Assembly (NCBI RefSeq): GCF_025962655.1
Contig: NZ_JAGFPE010000001.1
Location: 372,001 to 436,000, forward strand
DNA from: Candidatus Symbiopectobacterium sp. NZEC151
Lineage (GTDB): Bacteria > Pseudomonadota > Gammaproteobacteria > Enterobacterales > Enterobacteriaceae
Length of the DNA stretch: 64,000 nt
Reading direction: 5' to 3'
How positions within the stretch are numbered: position 1 is the first letter of the stretch; every line of letters starts with the position of its first letter. This document shows, piece after piece, positions 20,693 through 30,045 of this stretch. Below the pieces are notes generated by a model that was not told the DNA's origin, searched no databases, and saw only the letters and a program-made list of their open reading frames with translations. The translations under genes and the position numbers were made by a program.

Positions 20693-21232
20693 ATGACGAC
20701 ACACTTTTTGGGGAAATATGAGATTGAGCTGAAATTCAAGATTAAGGATATTAGCGATTTTCGTGACATTTTATTAAGTCTTCATCCAGAAGCTTTCGTG
20801 TTTGAGAATAATGAATACGATATCTATTACGATGACCCGCACGCCTCGCTACAAAAAAGAAATATGAGCATGGTGTTACGGGCTATGTCGCCTTCTGGAA
20901 TTAAATTATGGATTGTTAAAGGTCCAGAGAAAAGGCGTTGCGAGGCTGTTAATATCGAATCATTCGAAAAAGCGGACAGCATGTTGCATACGTTAGGCTA
21001 TATTCCCATTCATCGCGTGAATAAAACCCGCAGTATCTATTTCCTCGATCAGTTCCATATCACTCTCGACTATATTGATATACTGGGACACTACGTGGAA
21101 ATATCGGTGATGACCGATGACGAGGCTGCGCTGTCAGACCTGGAAGAGGCCTGCGTGCAGTGCGCGCTGCGTCTGGGGCTGGATATGGAAAATAAAGAGC
21201 CTCGCTCATATCGTCAATTATTGGGTTTTTGA
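20693..21232 (+). CDS. cyaB: Class IV adenylate cyclase / CYTH-domain protein
   Basis: CYTH-fold phosphatase-like enzyme; the 179-aa length and motifs match class IV (AC2) cyclases, known from Aeromonas, Yersinia and Dickeya. The ExExK signature is present at the N-terminus (YEIELKFKI), with LRAMSPSGIKLWIVKGP, KTRSIYFLDQFHITLDYIDILGHYVEI following. A GGAG lies 8 nt before the ATG. A second cyclase besides Cya could add a cAMP source; a thiamine-triphosphatase-like role is the alternative. Confidence 0.85.
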   Translation: MTTHFLGKYEIELKFKIKDISDFRDILLSLHPEAFVFENNEYDIYYDDPHASLQKRNMSMVLRAMSPSGIKLWIVKGPEKRRCEAVNIESFEKADSMLHTLGYIPIHRVNKTRSIYFLDQFHITLDYIDILGHYVEISVMTDDEAALSDLEEACVQCALRLGLDMENKEPRSYRQLLGF

Positions 21233-21279
21233 CGGTGTCAACCTGGATTAAACTCGATGCATAGAATTGGCAAAAGGAT

Positions 21280-21412
21280 TTATCATTCTATGATCGAGTT
21301 AAAATAATTATTCTGTTATCAGCGTAGTATCTGAATAAGCACCGTCGTTGCACGTCGTACACCATGATTAAAATCCATGATGGGGCCACGCGGTGTGAAT
21401 TATGTTGTGAAA
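21280..21412. repeat. Duplicated upstream control segment, copy A
   Basis: About 133 nt closely similar to 23668-23799: shared blocks ATGATCGAGTTAAAATAATT, CGTCGTTGCACGTCGTA, CCATGATTAAAA and CCATGATGG. Each copy stands ahead of one of the two flavoprotein genes, so the tandem duplication included the control region. CCATGAT occurs twice within each copy and could be a regulator half site. Confidence 0.8.
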
Positions 21413-21573
21413 ACATTAACGCTTTGTATAAGGATGTTCTGGGACGAATTGATTTTTCAGATATCGATGATAAGGGTGGCAGGCAGTAAATATTATATCA
21501 TCGGCTTTTGTAAGTAAAAAAACCAATCGTGTTTGCTTCATCCTACAAAATAACAGAATAAAGGAACCGAATT

Positions 21574-22992
21574 ATGAAAAAAAAGGTGCTGTTATTCAGT
21601 GCGCTGGCACTCGCTTTTTCTTCCATGGCGCAAAGTGAGACGCCCGAGTCTACCGACCTGCTGATCATCGGTGCTGGGGGCGCTGGCATGTCTGCGGCCA
21701 TTGAGGCACATAACCAGGGTGCAAAAGTTATCCTGCTGGAAAAAATGCCGTTTGCCGGGGGCAACACGGCGCGCGCCGAAGCTGGCCTGAACGCAGCGGG
21801 CACGTCTTATCAAAAAGCCAAGGGCATTCAGGATAGCCCGGAGCTGTTCTTCCAGGACACCATGAAAGGCGGCCGTAACATCAATAACCCGGATCTGGTG
21901 CGCACACTGTCTGAACGTGCAAAAGATTCTGTACAATTTTTGAAAGATAACGGCGCTGAACTGGCCGATTTAACCCGTACTGGCGGTGCCAGCGTGGATC
22001 GTACCCACCGGCCTGCCGGGGGCGAACCGGCCGGTAGCTTCATTGCCACCGCGTTGATCAAAAAAGTGAAAGCGCTGAATATCGATCTGCGCACCAATAC
22101 GTCCGCCACTGAAATTGTGCAAAATGACAAGGGCGAAGTCACCGGCATCAAAGCGAAAGGCAAAGATGGCAAAGAATTTGCGCTCAATGCTAAAAAAGTG
22201 ATGATCACGTCCGGTGGATTTGGTGCCAACTTTGACATGATCAAGCAATACGATCCGAAACTCGCCAATTTCAAAACCACCAATGCGCCGGGTTCGCTGG
22301 GCGAAGGGGTTAAGATGGCGGAAAAAATCAACGCCAAGCTGGTGGATATGGAATATATCCAGATTCACCCCAGCACCGTGCCGGGCAAAGGTATTCTGAT
22401 CACCGAAGCCGTGCGTGGTGATGGCGCGATTTTGATCAATGAAGAGGGCAAACGTTTTATCAACGAATTGCAGACGCGTGATGTGGTCTCTCAAAGTATC
22501 CTGAAACAACCGGGCGCTCACGCGTATCTGGTCTTCAACGATGACTTGGTAAAACAAAACAAGACCATCAACAGCTACTTCAAGCAAAAACTGGTGGCTG
22601 AAGGTGATACACCGGAAGCGTTGGCTAACGCCATCAAGGTTGATGCCAAAGAGTTGCCGCAAACGCTGAAAACCTACGCTGGCTATGCAAAAGCCAACAA
22701 AGATACCGAATTTGGGCGTGACAGCTTTAAACAGGCGCTGGATAGCGGTAAATATTACGCCATTGAAGTGACGCCGGGCATCCACCACACCATGGGCGGT
22801 ATTGCCATCAACACCAAAGCGCAAGTGGTCAACAAAGACGGGAAAGTCATCCCGAACCTGTTTGCAGCGGGTGAAGCGGCGGGCGGTGTCCACGGTGCCA
22901 ACCGTCTGGGCGGTAACTCACTGGCGGATATTGTTACCTTTGGTCGCATCGGTGCCGATGAAGCAGTGAAAGAAATCAAAGCAGGTAAATAA
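21574..22992 (+). CDS. Periplasmic fumarate-reductase-like flavoprotein, copy A
   Basis: FAD-containing reductase of the fumarate/urocanate/methacrylate reductase group, without the haem domain of Shewanella Fcc3. Signal peptide MKKKVLLFSALALAFSSMAQS; FAD-binding DLLIIGAGGAGMSAAIEAH; active-site motifs QIHPST, ELQTRDVVS, TPGIHHTMGG and ANRLGGNS carry the two His and two Arg seen in fumarate reductases. 472 aa. The FMN-binding gene 75 nt downstream is its probable electron donor. The real electron acceptor is unknown. Confidence 0.88.
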   Translation: MKKKVLLFSALALAFSSMAQSETPESTDLLIIGAGGAGMSAAIEAHNQGAKVILLEKMPFAGGNTARAEAGLNAAGTSYQKAKGIQDSPELFFQDTMKGGRNINNPDLVRTLSERAKDSVQFLKDNGAELADLTRTGGASVDRTHRPAGGEPAGSFIATALIKKVKALNIDLRTNTSATEIVQNDKGEVTGIKAKGKDGKEFALNAKKVMITSGGFGANFDMIKQYDPKLANFKTTNAPGSLGEGVKMAEKINAKLVDMEYIQIHPSTVPGKGILITEAVRGDGAILINEEGKRFINELQTRDVVSQSILKQPGAHAYLVFNDDLVKQNKTINSYFKQKLVAEGDTPEALANAIKVDAKELPQTLKTYAGYAKANKDTEFGRDSFKQALDSGKYYAIEVTPGIHHTMGGIAINTKAQVVNKDGKVIPNLFAAGEAAGGVHGANRLGGNSLADIVTFGRIGADEAVKEIKAGK

Positions 22993-23009
22993 GTCATATT
23001 CTTCAGGGG

Positions 23010-23034
23010 ACGCCGCTTCGTGAGCAGCGGCGTT
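23010..23034 (+). terminator. Hairpin between flavoprotein A and the FMN-binding gene
   Basis: Stem ACGCCGCT / AGCGGCGT around a short loop, with no T run worth the name. It may set the ratio of the two transcripts or protect the upstream mRNA 3' end rather than terminate fully. Confidence 0.4.
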
Positions 23035-23066
23035 GCTGTTAACACAAAACCAGAGAAAGCGAGAGC

Positions 23067-23420
23067 ATGATGAAAAAAATCGTTCCATCGTTGGTGGCTA
23101 CTGCCGCCTTGTTGTTTGTTGCCTCAGCCGGCGTTCAGGCTGCCCAAACGTATAAAGACGGTACTTACACCGGCAAAGCGCAGGGTAAAGAAGGGGAGAT
23201 CGAAGTTTCGGTGAAAGTCAGCGCGGGTAAAATTGCCAATGTGGAAGTGGTAAAACACGAGGACACAGAAGCGCTGATGCTCGGTGTCATTGATAATATC
23301 GTGCCGGAAATTGTGGAAAAACAAACGGCAGACGGTATTGATGCAGTGACGGGTGCCACCATGTCCAGTACTGGTGTACTGGAAGCCGCGAAACAAGCGC
23401 TGGCGCAAGCGAAATCCTAA
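23067..23420 (+). CDS. Periplasmic FMN-binding protein (covalent flavin carrier)
   Basis: 117-aa exported protein with signal peptide ending SAGVQAAQ and one FMN_bind domain. The motif DAVTGATMSS near residue 95 is the ApbE-type flavinylation site, where the second Thr would carry FMN covalently. It follows flavoprotein A and should pass electrons to it from a membrane donor. Copy B of the flavoprotein has no such partner next to it. Start: MMKK at 23067 or one codon later, with GAAAGCGAGAG ahead. Confidence 0.9.
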   Translation: MMKKIVPSLVATAALLFVASAGVQAAQTYKDGTYTGKAQGKEGEIEVSVKVSAGKIANVEVVKHEDTEALMLGVIDNIVPEIVEKQTADGIDAVTGATMSSTGVLEAAKQALAQAKS

Positions 23421-23428
23421 TCGGTTAG

Positions 23429-23458
23429 ACGCCTGTGGCCGATGTCACAGGCGTTATT
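23429..23458 (+). terminator. Hairpin after the FMN-binding gene
   Basis: Stem ACGCCTGTG / CACAGGCGT followed by TATTACT. A near-identical hairpin follows flavoprotein B at 25258-25286, a further trace of the duplication. Confidence 0.6.
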
Positions 23459-23667
23459 ACTGTCCTCACTGTTTATTCCTCTTTATTCTATATACCAAGC
23501 GGTATTTTTTTTATTCCAGCAATAACCCCTGCGTCGATATTCTCTCCTTTACTACATGTTATCGTCGAATGTTTTCATTATGTTGATGCCATGCGGGAAT
23601 ATTGATAATAAAAAGGTTTCATCATGCTGCCAGGTGTAATTCATCAGCAGTGGGAAAACTTGAGGTG

Positions 23668-23799
23668 TTATCATTTCATGATCGAGTTAAAATAATTATT
23701 CTGCTATGGGTGTAGTATTTGAAAGGCAGCGTCGTTGCACGTCGTAAACCATGATTAAAAGCCATGATGGTGCAATGCACTGTGAATATGTTGTGACAC
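23668..23799. repeat. Duplicated upstream control segment, copy B
   Basis: Partner of 21280-21412, ending about 25 nt before the ATG of flavoprotein B. The 23421-23667 stretch before it shows no gene apart from the hairpin. Confidence 0.8.
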
Positions 23800-23823
23800 T
23801 ATTATTGAATAAAGGAATATATC

Positions 23824-25242
23824 ATGAAAAGAAAGGTGCTGTTATTCAGTGCGCTGGCACTCGCTTTTTCTTCTATGGCGCAAAGTGAGAACCGGGAATC
23901 TACCGATCTGGTGATCATTGGTGCCGGTGGGGCGGGCATGTCCGCTGCCATTGAAGCACACAACCAGGGTGCTAAAGTTATCTTGTTGGAAAAGATGCCG
24001 TTTGCCGGGGGAAATACCGCGCGCGCAGAGGGCGGTTTAAACGCGGCGGGCACGCCTTATCAAAAAGCCAAAGGTATTGAGGATAATCCTGAGCTGTTCT
24101 TTAAGGATACGATGAAAGGGGGGCGGAACATCAATAACCCCGAACTGGTGCGTATCCTTTCAGAACAAGCGAAAGACTCGATTCAATTTTTGAAAGCCAA
24201 TGGCGCTGAATTAGCGGATGTGTCGCGAGCGGGCGGAGCCAGCGTCGATCGCATTCACCGGCCAGTGGGAGGGGAACCCGCAGGCAGCTTTATTGCTACG
24301 GCGCTGATCAAAAAAGTCAAAGCGCTTAATATTGACATGCGCACGCGCACTTCTGCGACGGAAATTATCAAAAATGATAAAGGTGAAGTCACGGGTATTA
24401 AAGCCAAAGGCAAAGAGGGGAATGTTTATACCATTGATGCCAAGAAGGTGATGATTACTGCCGGTGGATTTGGTGCCAACTTTGACATGATTAAACACTA
24501 CGACCCCAAGTTGGTTGGTTTTAAAACGACCAATGCGCCAGGCTCGTTGGGTGAAGGGGTGAAAATGGCGGAAAGTATTAACGCCAAGCTGGTGGATATG
24601 GAATATATCCAGATTCACCCAACCACCGTCCCAGGAAAAGGTATTCTGATCACGGAAGGGGTGCGCGGTGATGGTGCCATTTTAGTCAATGAACAAGGGA
24701 CGCGTTTTATTAATGAATTGCTGACGCGCGACGTGGTCTCGCAAAACATTTTAAAACAACCTAACGCCCATGCTTATGTGATATTTAATGACGCCCTGGT
24801 TAAACAGAATAAGACCATTGACACCTATTTTAAACAGAAACTGGTGTTTGAAGGTGATTCCGTTGAGGCCCTTGCCACGGCCATCAAGATGGATCCTAAA
24901 CAGCTGTCTGCCACGCTCGCGGCCTACACCGGCTATGCAAAAGCGAAAAAAGACACCGAGTTTGGCCGTGAAAGCTTTAAGCAAACCTTGGATAGCGGGA
25001 AATATTACGCGATTGAAGTGACGCCGGGCATCCACCACACCATGGGCGGTATCGCCATCAACACCAAAGCGCAGGTGGTCGATAACCAAGGTAAGGTGAT
25101 CCCGAACCTGTTCGCAGCAGGTGAAGCGGCGGGCGGGGTACACGGTGCCAATCGCCTGGGCGGTAACTCACTGGCGGATATCGTTACCTTCGGCCGGATC
25201 GGTGCCGATGAAGCGGTGAAAGAAATCAAAGCCGGTAAATAA
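23824..25242 (+). CDS. Periplasmic fumarate-reductase-like flavoprotein, copy B
   Basis: Second copy of the 472-aa flavoprotein. It is the same length and very similar along its whole run, with the identical signal-peptide region (LLFSALALAFSSMAQSE) and conserved FAD and active-site motifs (QIHPTT, ELLTRDVVS, TPGIHHTMGG, ANRLGGNS). Substitutions are spread out, so this is not a recent copy. Codon use at the 5' end is more AT-rich than copy A. No FMN-carrier gene follows. It may share the carrier of copy A or have a different substrate. Confidence 0.88.
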   Translation: MKRKVLLFSALALAFSSMAQSENRESTDLVIIGAGGAGMSAAIEAHNQGAKVILLEKMPFAGGNTARAEGGLNAAGTPYQKAKGIEDNPELFFKDTMKGGRNINNPELVRILSEQAKDSIQFLKANGAELADVSRAGGASVDRIHRPVGGEPAGSFIATALIKKVKALNIDMRTRTSATEIIKNDKGEVTGIKAKGKEGNVYTIDAKKVMITAGGFGANFDMIKHYDPKLVGFKTTNAPGSLGEGVKMAESINAKLVDMEYIQIHPTTVPGKGILITEGVRGDGAILVNEQGTRFINELLTRDVVSQNILKQPNAHAYVIFNDALVKQNKTIDTYFKQKLVFEGDSVEALATAIKMDPKQLSATLAAYTGYAKAKKDTEFGRESFKQTLDSGKYYAIEVTPGIHHTMGGIAINTKAQVVDNQGKVIPNLFAAGEAAGGVHGANRLGGNSLADIVTFGRIGADEAVKEIKAGK

Positions 25243-25257
25243 GCGTCACCAAAAGCA

Positions 25258-25286
25258 GCGCCTGTGGCAGGGTCCACAGGCGTTAT
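25258..25286 (+). terminator. Hairpin after flavoprotein B
   Basis: Stem CGCCTGTGG / CCACAGGCG then TTATT; the same core as the hairpin after the FMN-carrier gene. Confidence 0.6.
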
Positions 25287-25446
25287 TGCATGTTCTTGCG
25301 TTCAGCGCGGTAGCAGGAAGAACAATCGCTGTTAAACTTTGTCACAAAAGCTTTTTCTGCTGCGCAGTGCGTAGCGGCGAGCGCTAACTTATAATGCCCG
25401 GGTTGTTACCGATACCGTAACCGTTATTTATTTAAGACGTTGAATA

Positions 25447-26400
25447 ATGATTAAAAAACATAAGTTTTCTCTGCTCGCATTGCTGTTGCTGTCCACGCAC
25501 ATGACATTCACCCCCTCCGTGTTGGCGAAAACGGATGCGCCAGCCATTGCAAGCGCGCATCAAGAGATCGCCTCAGGCAGTGCGATGGTGGTCGATCTGC
25601 GTGATAATAAAGTGCTTTATTCCACTAACCCCGACGTGGTGGTGCCTATCGCCTCTGTCACCAAACTGATGACGGCGCTGGTGGTGCTGGATGCGAATTT
25701 ACCGTTGGATGAAATTATCTCGGTCGATATCAGCCACACGCCGGAAATGAAGGGCGTTTATTCTCGCGTCCGCTTGAACAGCCAAATCAGCCGTCGCGAC
25801 ATGCTGCTGCTGGCCCTGATGTCCTCGGAAAACCGCGCTGCTGCCAGTCTGGCACATCACTACCCGGGGGGCTATCAGGCGTTTATCGCCGCGATGAACG
25901 CCAAGGCAAAAGCGTTGGGCATGACGCACACCCGCTACGTGGAACCAACGGGGTTGTCGATCAACAACGTTTCTACCGCACGCGATCTGATCAAATTACT
26001 GATCGCCAGCAAGCAATATCCGCTGCTGAGTCAGTTGAGTACCACGCAGGAGAAAACCGCCACCTTCACCAATCCGGGTTACAGCCTGCCGTTTCGCAAT
26101 ACCAATCATCTGGTCTACAAGAATGACTGGAATATTCAGTTGACCAAAACCGGGTTTACCAATCAGGCTGGGCATTGTCTGGTAATGCGTACCGTGATCA
26201 ACCAGAAACCGGTGGCGCTGGTGGTGCTGGATGCCTTCGGGAAGTACACCCACTTTGCGGATGCCAACCGTCTGCGCCGCTGGATGGAAACCGGACAAGT
26301 AACCGCAGTTCCGGGGGCGGCACTGAGCTATAAAAAGCAAAAAGCGCTGGCTTCACGCGCGCCGGGTCAGGTGGCTCGCGTCGCAACGGATACCGAATAA
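25447..26400 (+). CDS. pbpG: D-alanyl-D-alanine endopeptidase (PBP7)
   Basis: Periplasmic penicillin-binding peptidase that cuts D-Ala-mDAP cross-links in peptidoglycan. 317 aa with signal peptide ending near SVLAKTD, SxxK motif SVTK ([13 protein letters not shown]), SxN motif SEN ([18 protein letters not shown]) and KTG motif ([13 protein letters not shown]). The short length and the sequence around the motifs match E. coli PbpG rather than DacA/C/D. Confidence 0.93.
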   Translation: MIKKHKFSLLALLLLSTHMTFTPSVLAKTDAPAIASAHQEIASGSAMVVDLRDNKVLYSTNPDVVVPIASVTKLMTALVVLDANLPLDEIISVDISHTPEMKGVYSRVRLNSQISRRDMLLLALMSSENRAAASLAHHYPGGYQAFIAAMNAKAKALGMTHTRYVEPTGLSINNVSTARDLIKLLIASKQYPLLSQLSTTQEKTATFTNPGYSLPFRNTNHLVYKNDWNIQLTKTGFTNQAGHCLVMRTVINQKPVALVVLDAFGKYTHFADANRLRRWMETGQVTAVPGAALSYKKQKALASRAPGQVARVATDTE

Positions 26401-26427
26401 CGCATTATCACGCAGCAGTTGTGTGGC

Positions 26428-26460
26428 AAACCCTGACGGATACCTTGTCCGCCGGGGTTT
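26428..26460. terminator. Bidirectional terminator between pbpG and the GST gene
   Basis: Imperfect stem AAACCC-TGA-CGGA / TCCG-CC-GGGGTTT with flanking A/T ends, located between two convergent genes. Confidence 0.6.
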
Positions 26461-26472
26461 CGTTCCCCACCG

Positions 26473-27159
26473 TCAGGCGCGAAAATCGTTCACCACAACG
26501 CGCTTGCCGTTATCCGTGACTTCATCTTCATGGGCGGGTTCGCGCCAGGTTTCCGCTAAGGCGCTGGTGTACCAGCGTTGCATGGCAGGTTGCGCTAACA
26601 GATGCTGGCAGTAGCTATTCACGGTTGCTGAAACCGGCAAATTATAGGTTTGAATGCGAAACACCACCGGTGCGAAAAAGGCATCCACGGCGCTGAAAGC
26701 ATTCCCTGCCAGAAATGGCCCACCAAAACGGGTGAGTCCCTCCGTCCAAAGCACATCAAGACGCGCCAACTCGGCGTGCAATGCCGCTGAAATCTCTGGT
26801 AGCGCTACGCGTACACCACAGCTCATTGCACACTGATTGCGCAGTGCGGTAAAGCCCGAGTGCATTTCCGCTGATGCGCAGCGGGCCCAGGTGCGCGCCG
26901 CGCTCTCTTCCGGCCACACGCCGCGATGGCGTTCAGCCAGATATTCAATAATAGCCAGCGAATCCCACACCACCTGCTTGTCATCGGCCAGACAGGGCAC
27001 TTTTGCCGTTGGAGAAAAGGCTTTGAAAGCGGTTTGTACCGCACCTGCACTGAACGGTGTCAGTTGTTCGGTAAAAGGAATCTCCAGTGCGGTCATCAAT
27101 ACCCAGGGGCGCAGCGACCAGGACGAATAGTTTTTATTGGCGATATGCAGTTGATACAT
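26473..27159 (-). CDS. Glutathione S-transferase family protein
   Basis: 228-aa soluble GST. Thioredoxin-like N-terminal domain starts MYQLHIANKNYSSWSLRPWVLM with the catalytic serine region SSWSLRP; PTAKVPCLADDKQVVWDSLAIIEYLAE holds the cis-Pro and the Glu/Ser that bind glutathione. Then an all-helical C-terminal domain. The frame is open to 27252, running into the adjacent MITE, but the conserved N-terminus fixes 27159. Confidence 0.9.
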   Translation of the reverse strand: MYQLHIANKNYSSWSLRPWVLMTALEIPFTEQLTPFSAGAVQTAFKAFSPTAKVPCLADDKQVVWDSLAIIEYLAERHRGVWPEESAARTWARCASAEMHSGFTALRNQCAMSCGVRVALPEISAALHAELARLDVLWTEGLTRFGGPFLAGNAFSAVDAFFAPVVFRIQTYNLPVSATVNSYCQHLLAQPAMQRWYTSALAETWREPAHEDEVTDNGKRVVVNDFRA

Positions 27160-27182
27160 CGTTAGTGATGCTCCAGGCAGTT

Positions 27183-27454
27183 TATACCCGTCATACTTCA
27201 AGCTGCAGGTGCGTTGGCTGCGCTCGTTATTCGGCCCATCCCTGGGCCTCACCTCTAACGAGGCCGCCGCACGCGGCGTTCAAATCTGCTCCCGGCAGAT
27301 TTGTCACCCGAATCACTTACCTGGGTAAGCTCATCGGGGTTCATTCGCTTGCCGCGTTACGAGACTCATAAATGAGTCTCGCCCTAAAGGGCCAGCGCAA
27401 GCGCTGTTCAAAACGTAAACGTTTTGTCCTGCAACTCGAATTATTTAGGGTATA
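27183..27454. mobile_element. MITE-like element with 27-bp imperfect terminal inverted repeats
   Basis: 272 nt bounded by TATACCCGTCATACTTCAAG... on the left and, read inward from the right, TATACCCTAAATAATTCGAG...; both continue to TGCAGG. The inside encodes nothing and is a chain of small hairpins: AAATCTG/CAGATTT, GAGACTCA/TGAGTCTC, GCCC/GGGC, AGCG/CGCT, AAAACGT/ACGTTTT. No transposase is present, so it would have moved in trans. 27455-27681 holds only the bglX upstream region. Confidence 0.78.
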
Positions 27455-27681
27455 GCGGTGGGGAATATAAGTAGGAGTATCATGAAATGCGCTTAATGAC
27501 ACGCGGCAGATGAGAGATGGCGCAGGATTGCGTAATTCTTTCAGTTTTTACTAAAGACAATCAGAACAAATACATTATGATTACGCGCTGGATATTTTGA
27601 CGACGTTAATGACGTCATCTTCAAACCTCACAGGCGCTCCCCGATGACGTGGAGTGCGGCATGCTTGGGCTAGAATAACGA

Positions 27682-30027
27682 ATGAAATGGCTTACCCCTT
27701 TGACGATTGCGATTGGCTTGGCCTGCTCTCCGGCCGGGGCGCAACTGACCAACACTGTGCCGGTTGCGGCGCAAAGCGATGCAGCACAAAGTCATGCAGC
27801 ACAAAGTCATGCAGCCCATCAGGCGCAGCGTGATGCCTTTGTCTCCGATCTGCTGCGTAAAATGACCACCGAGGAAAAAATCGGACAATTACGTCTGATC
27901 AGTGTGGGAACCGATAACCCGAAACACGTGATCCGCGAGATGATCAGAGACGGGCAGGTTGGGGCGATCTTCAACACGGTAACGCGTCAGGACATTCGAG
28001 CGATGCAAGATCAGGTGATGGAACTGAGTCGCCTGAAAATTCCGCTGTTCTTTGCCTACGATGTGGTGCACGGCCATCGCACCATTTTCCCGATCGCGTT
28101 GGGGTTAGCCTCTTCCTGGGACATGAACAACATCGCCAAAAGCGCACGAGTCTCCGCCTACGAAGCCACCGAAGACGGGCTAAACATGACCTGGGCACCG
28201 ATGGTGGATATCACCCGCGATCCACGCTGGGGACGGGTATCGGAAGGCTTTGGCGAAGACACCTGGTTGACCAGCCAAATTGCCCGCGTGGTGGTGAAAG
28301 CCTTTCAGGGCGAGGCCCCGACGGACAGACATTCGCTGATGACCAGCGTCAAGCACTTTGCCCTCTATGGCGCGGTGGAAGGCGGACGCGATTACAACAC
28401 TGTGGACATGAGTCCCCAGCGTATGTTTCAGGATTATTTGCCGCCGTATAAAGCAGCGATTGATGCGGGCAGCGGTGGGGTGATGGTTGCGCTGAACTCC
28501 ATCAACGGCGTGCCTGCAACTTCGAACCGCTGGTTGTTAAAAGATTTACTGCGCGATCAGTGGAAGTTCCAGGGGATTACCATCACCGATCACGGCGCGA
28601 TTAAAGAGCTGATGAAACACGGTGTGGCGAGCGATCCGCGCGACGCGTCGCGTATTGCCCTGAAATCTGGCATCGCGATGAGCATGAGCGATGAATATTT
28701 CGTGAAGTATCTGCCTGAGCTGGTGAAAAGCGGCGCTGTCACAGCGCAAGAGCTGGATGAGGCTTGCCGTCAGGTGCTGAACGTGAAGTATGACATGGGA
28801 CTGTTTGCCGATCCTTACCGCATGCTGGGCGTTGCCAGTAGCGATCCGGTGGACACCAATGCGGAAAGCCGCTTACACCGTGCCGAGGCGCGCGATGTTG
28901 CCAAACGCAGTCTGGTGTTGCTGAAAAACCGCCTCAATATACTGCCGCTGAAAAAATCAGGCGTGATTGCGGTGGTTGGGCCGTTGGCGGACAGTAAGCG
29001 CGATACCATGGGCAGTTGGTCTGCGGCCGGGTTAGCGCGCCAAACGGTGACCGTGTATCGCGGTATTCGCACCGCTGTGGGCAATGACGCGACGGTATTC
29101 TATGCCAAAGGCGCTAATGTCAGTAACCACAAAGGCATTATCGATTTCCTGAACCAATATGAAGATGCGGTGCAGGTTGATCCGCGTTCTCCGCAAGCGA
29201 TGATTGATGAAGCGGTGGCCGTGGCGAAGAAATCTGATGTGGTGGTGGCGGTCGTTGGTGAAGCAGCCGGTATGGCGCACGAGGCTTCCAGCCGTTCCAA
29301 CATTGATTTACCGCAGAGCCAGCGCGATCTTATCGCCGCACTCAAAGCCACCGGCAAGCCGCTGGTGTTGGTGTTGATGAACGGTCGCCCGCTGGCGTTG
29401 GTGCGTGAAGATCAGCAAGCGGATGCGCTGCTGGAAACCTGGTTTAGTGGAACCGAAGGGGGCAATGCCATTGCCGATGTGCTGTTCGGTGATTATAACC
29501 CGTCAGGCAAGTTGCCGATGTCCTTCCCGCGCTCGGTTGGGCAGATCCCGATTTATTACAACCATTTGCCAAGCGGTCGTCCGTATACGCCGGAAAACCC
29601 CGGCAAGTACACCTCGCATTACTATGACGAAGCGAACGGTCCGCTGTATCCGTTTGGCTACGGCTTGAGTTACACCACCTTCAGTGTGTCAGACGTGAGC
29701 ATGTCCAGTCCGCTGATGAAACGTAACGGCAGCGTGAAAGCGAGCGTAACGGTCACCAACACCGGTAAGCGTGCTGGCGAAACCGTGGTGCAGTTATACC
29801 TGCACGATGTGGTCGCTTCAATCAGTCGTCCGGTCAAGGAACTGCGCGGCTATGAGAAAGTCATGCTGCAACCGGGCGAAAGCCGCGTTATCAGCTTTAC
29901 CGTTACTGAAGACGACCTGAAGTTCTACAATGCACAAATGCAGCAGGTGGTTGAGCCGGGCAAATTTGAGGTATTTATTGGTCTGGATTCGCAGCGTGTG
30001 AAACAACAGAGCTTTACGCTGCTCTGA
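27682..30027 (+). CDS. bglX: Periplasmic beta-glucosidase BglX
   Basis: Glycoside hydrolase family 3 enzyme releasing glucose from beta-glucosides; useful on plant-derived substrates. 781 aa with signal peptide MKWLTPLTIAIGLACSPAGA. The (beta/alpha)8 domain holds MTWAPMVDITRDPRWGRVSEGFGED, KHFALYGAVEGGRDYN and the nucleophile Asp in GITITDHGAIKELMKHG; a second sandwich domain and the C-terminal FnIII-like domain (VTVTNTGKRAGETVVQLYL) follow. The N-terminus after the signal has a short tandem repeat. Confidence 0.95.
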   Translation: MKWLTPLTIAIGLACSPAGAQLTNTVPVAAQSDAAQSHAAQSHAAHQAQRDAFVSDLLRKMTTEEKIGQLRLISVGTDNPKHVIREMIRDGQVGAIFNTVTRQDIRAMQDQVMELSRLKIPLFFAYDVVHGHRTIFPIALGLASSWDMNNIAKSARVSAYEATEDGLNMTWAPMVDITRDPRWGRVSEGFGEDTWLTSQIARVVVKAFQGEAPTDRHSLMTSVKHFALYGAVEGGRDYNTVDMSPQRMFQDYLPPYKAAIDAGSGGVMVALNSINGVPATSNRWLLKDLLRDQWKFQGITITDHGAIKELMKHGVASDPRDASRIALKSGIAMSMSDEYFVKYLPELVKSGAVTAQELDEACRQVLNVKYDMGLFADPYRMLGVASSDPVDTNAESRLHRAEARDVAKRSLVLLKNRLNILPLKKSGVIAVVGPLADSKRDTMGSWSAAGLARQTVTVYRGIRTAVGNDATVFYAKGANVSNHKGIIDFLNQYEDAVQVDPRSPQAMIDEAVAVAKKSDVVVAVVGEAAGMAHEASSRSNIDLPQSQRDLIAALKATGKPLVLVLMNGRPLALVREDQQADALLETWFSGTEGGNAIADVLFGDYNPSGKLPMSFPRSVGQIPIYYNHLPSGRPYTPENPGKYTSHYYDEANGPLYPFGYGLSYTTFSVSDVSMSSPLMKRNGSVKASVTVTNTGKRAGETVVQLYLHDVVASISRPVKELRGYEKVMLQPGESRVISFTVTEDDLKFYNAQMQQVVEPGKFEVFIGLDSQRVKQQSFTLL
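27769..27813 (+). repeat. Three 15-bp tandem units in the bglX 5' end
   Basis: Units GCACAAAGTCATGCA at 27784 and 27799 are identical; the first, at 27769, differs at three bases. They encode AQSDA-AQSHA-AQSHA just after the signal peptide. In-frame copy number could vary without harming the enzyme. Confidence 0.85.
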
Positions 30028-30045
30028 TCCCCGTCAGGTACTCAC

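Noticed and set aside
21970..22893. 307-codon open frame opposite flavoprotein A
   Set aside because: Antisense shadow of a conserved gene; the same kind of shadow occurs opposite copy B.
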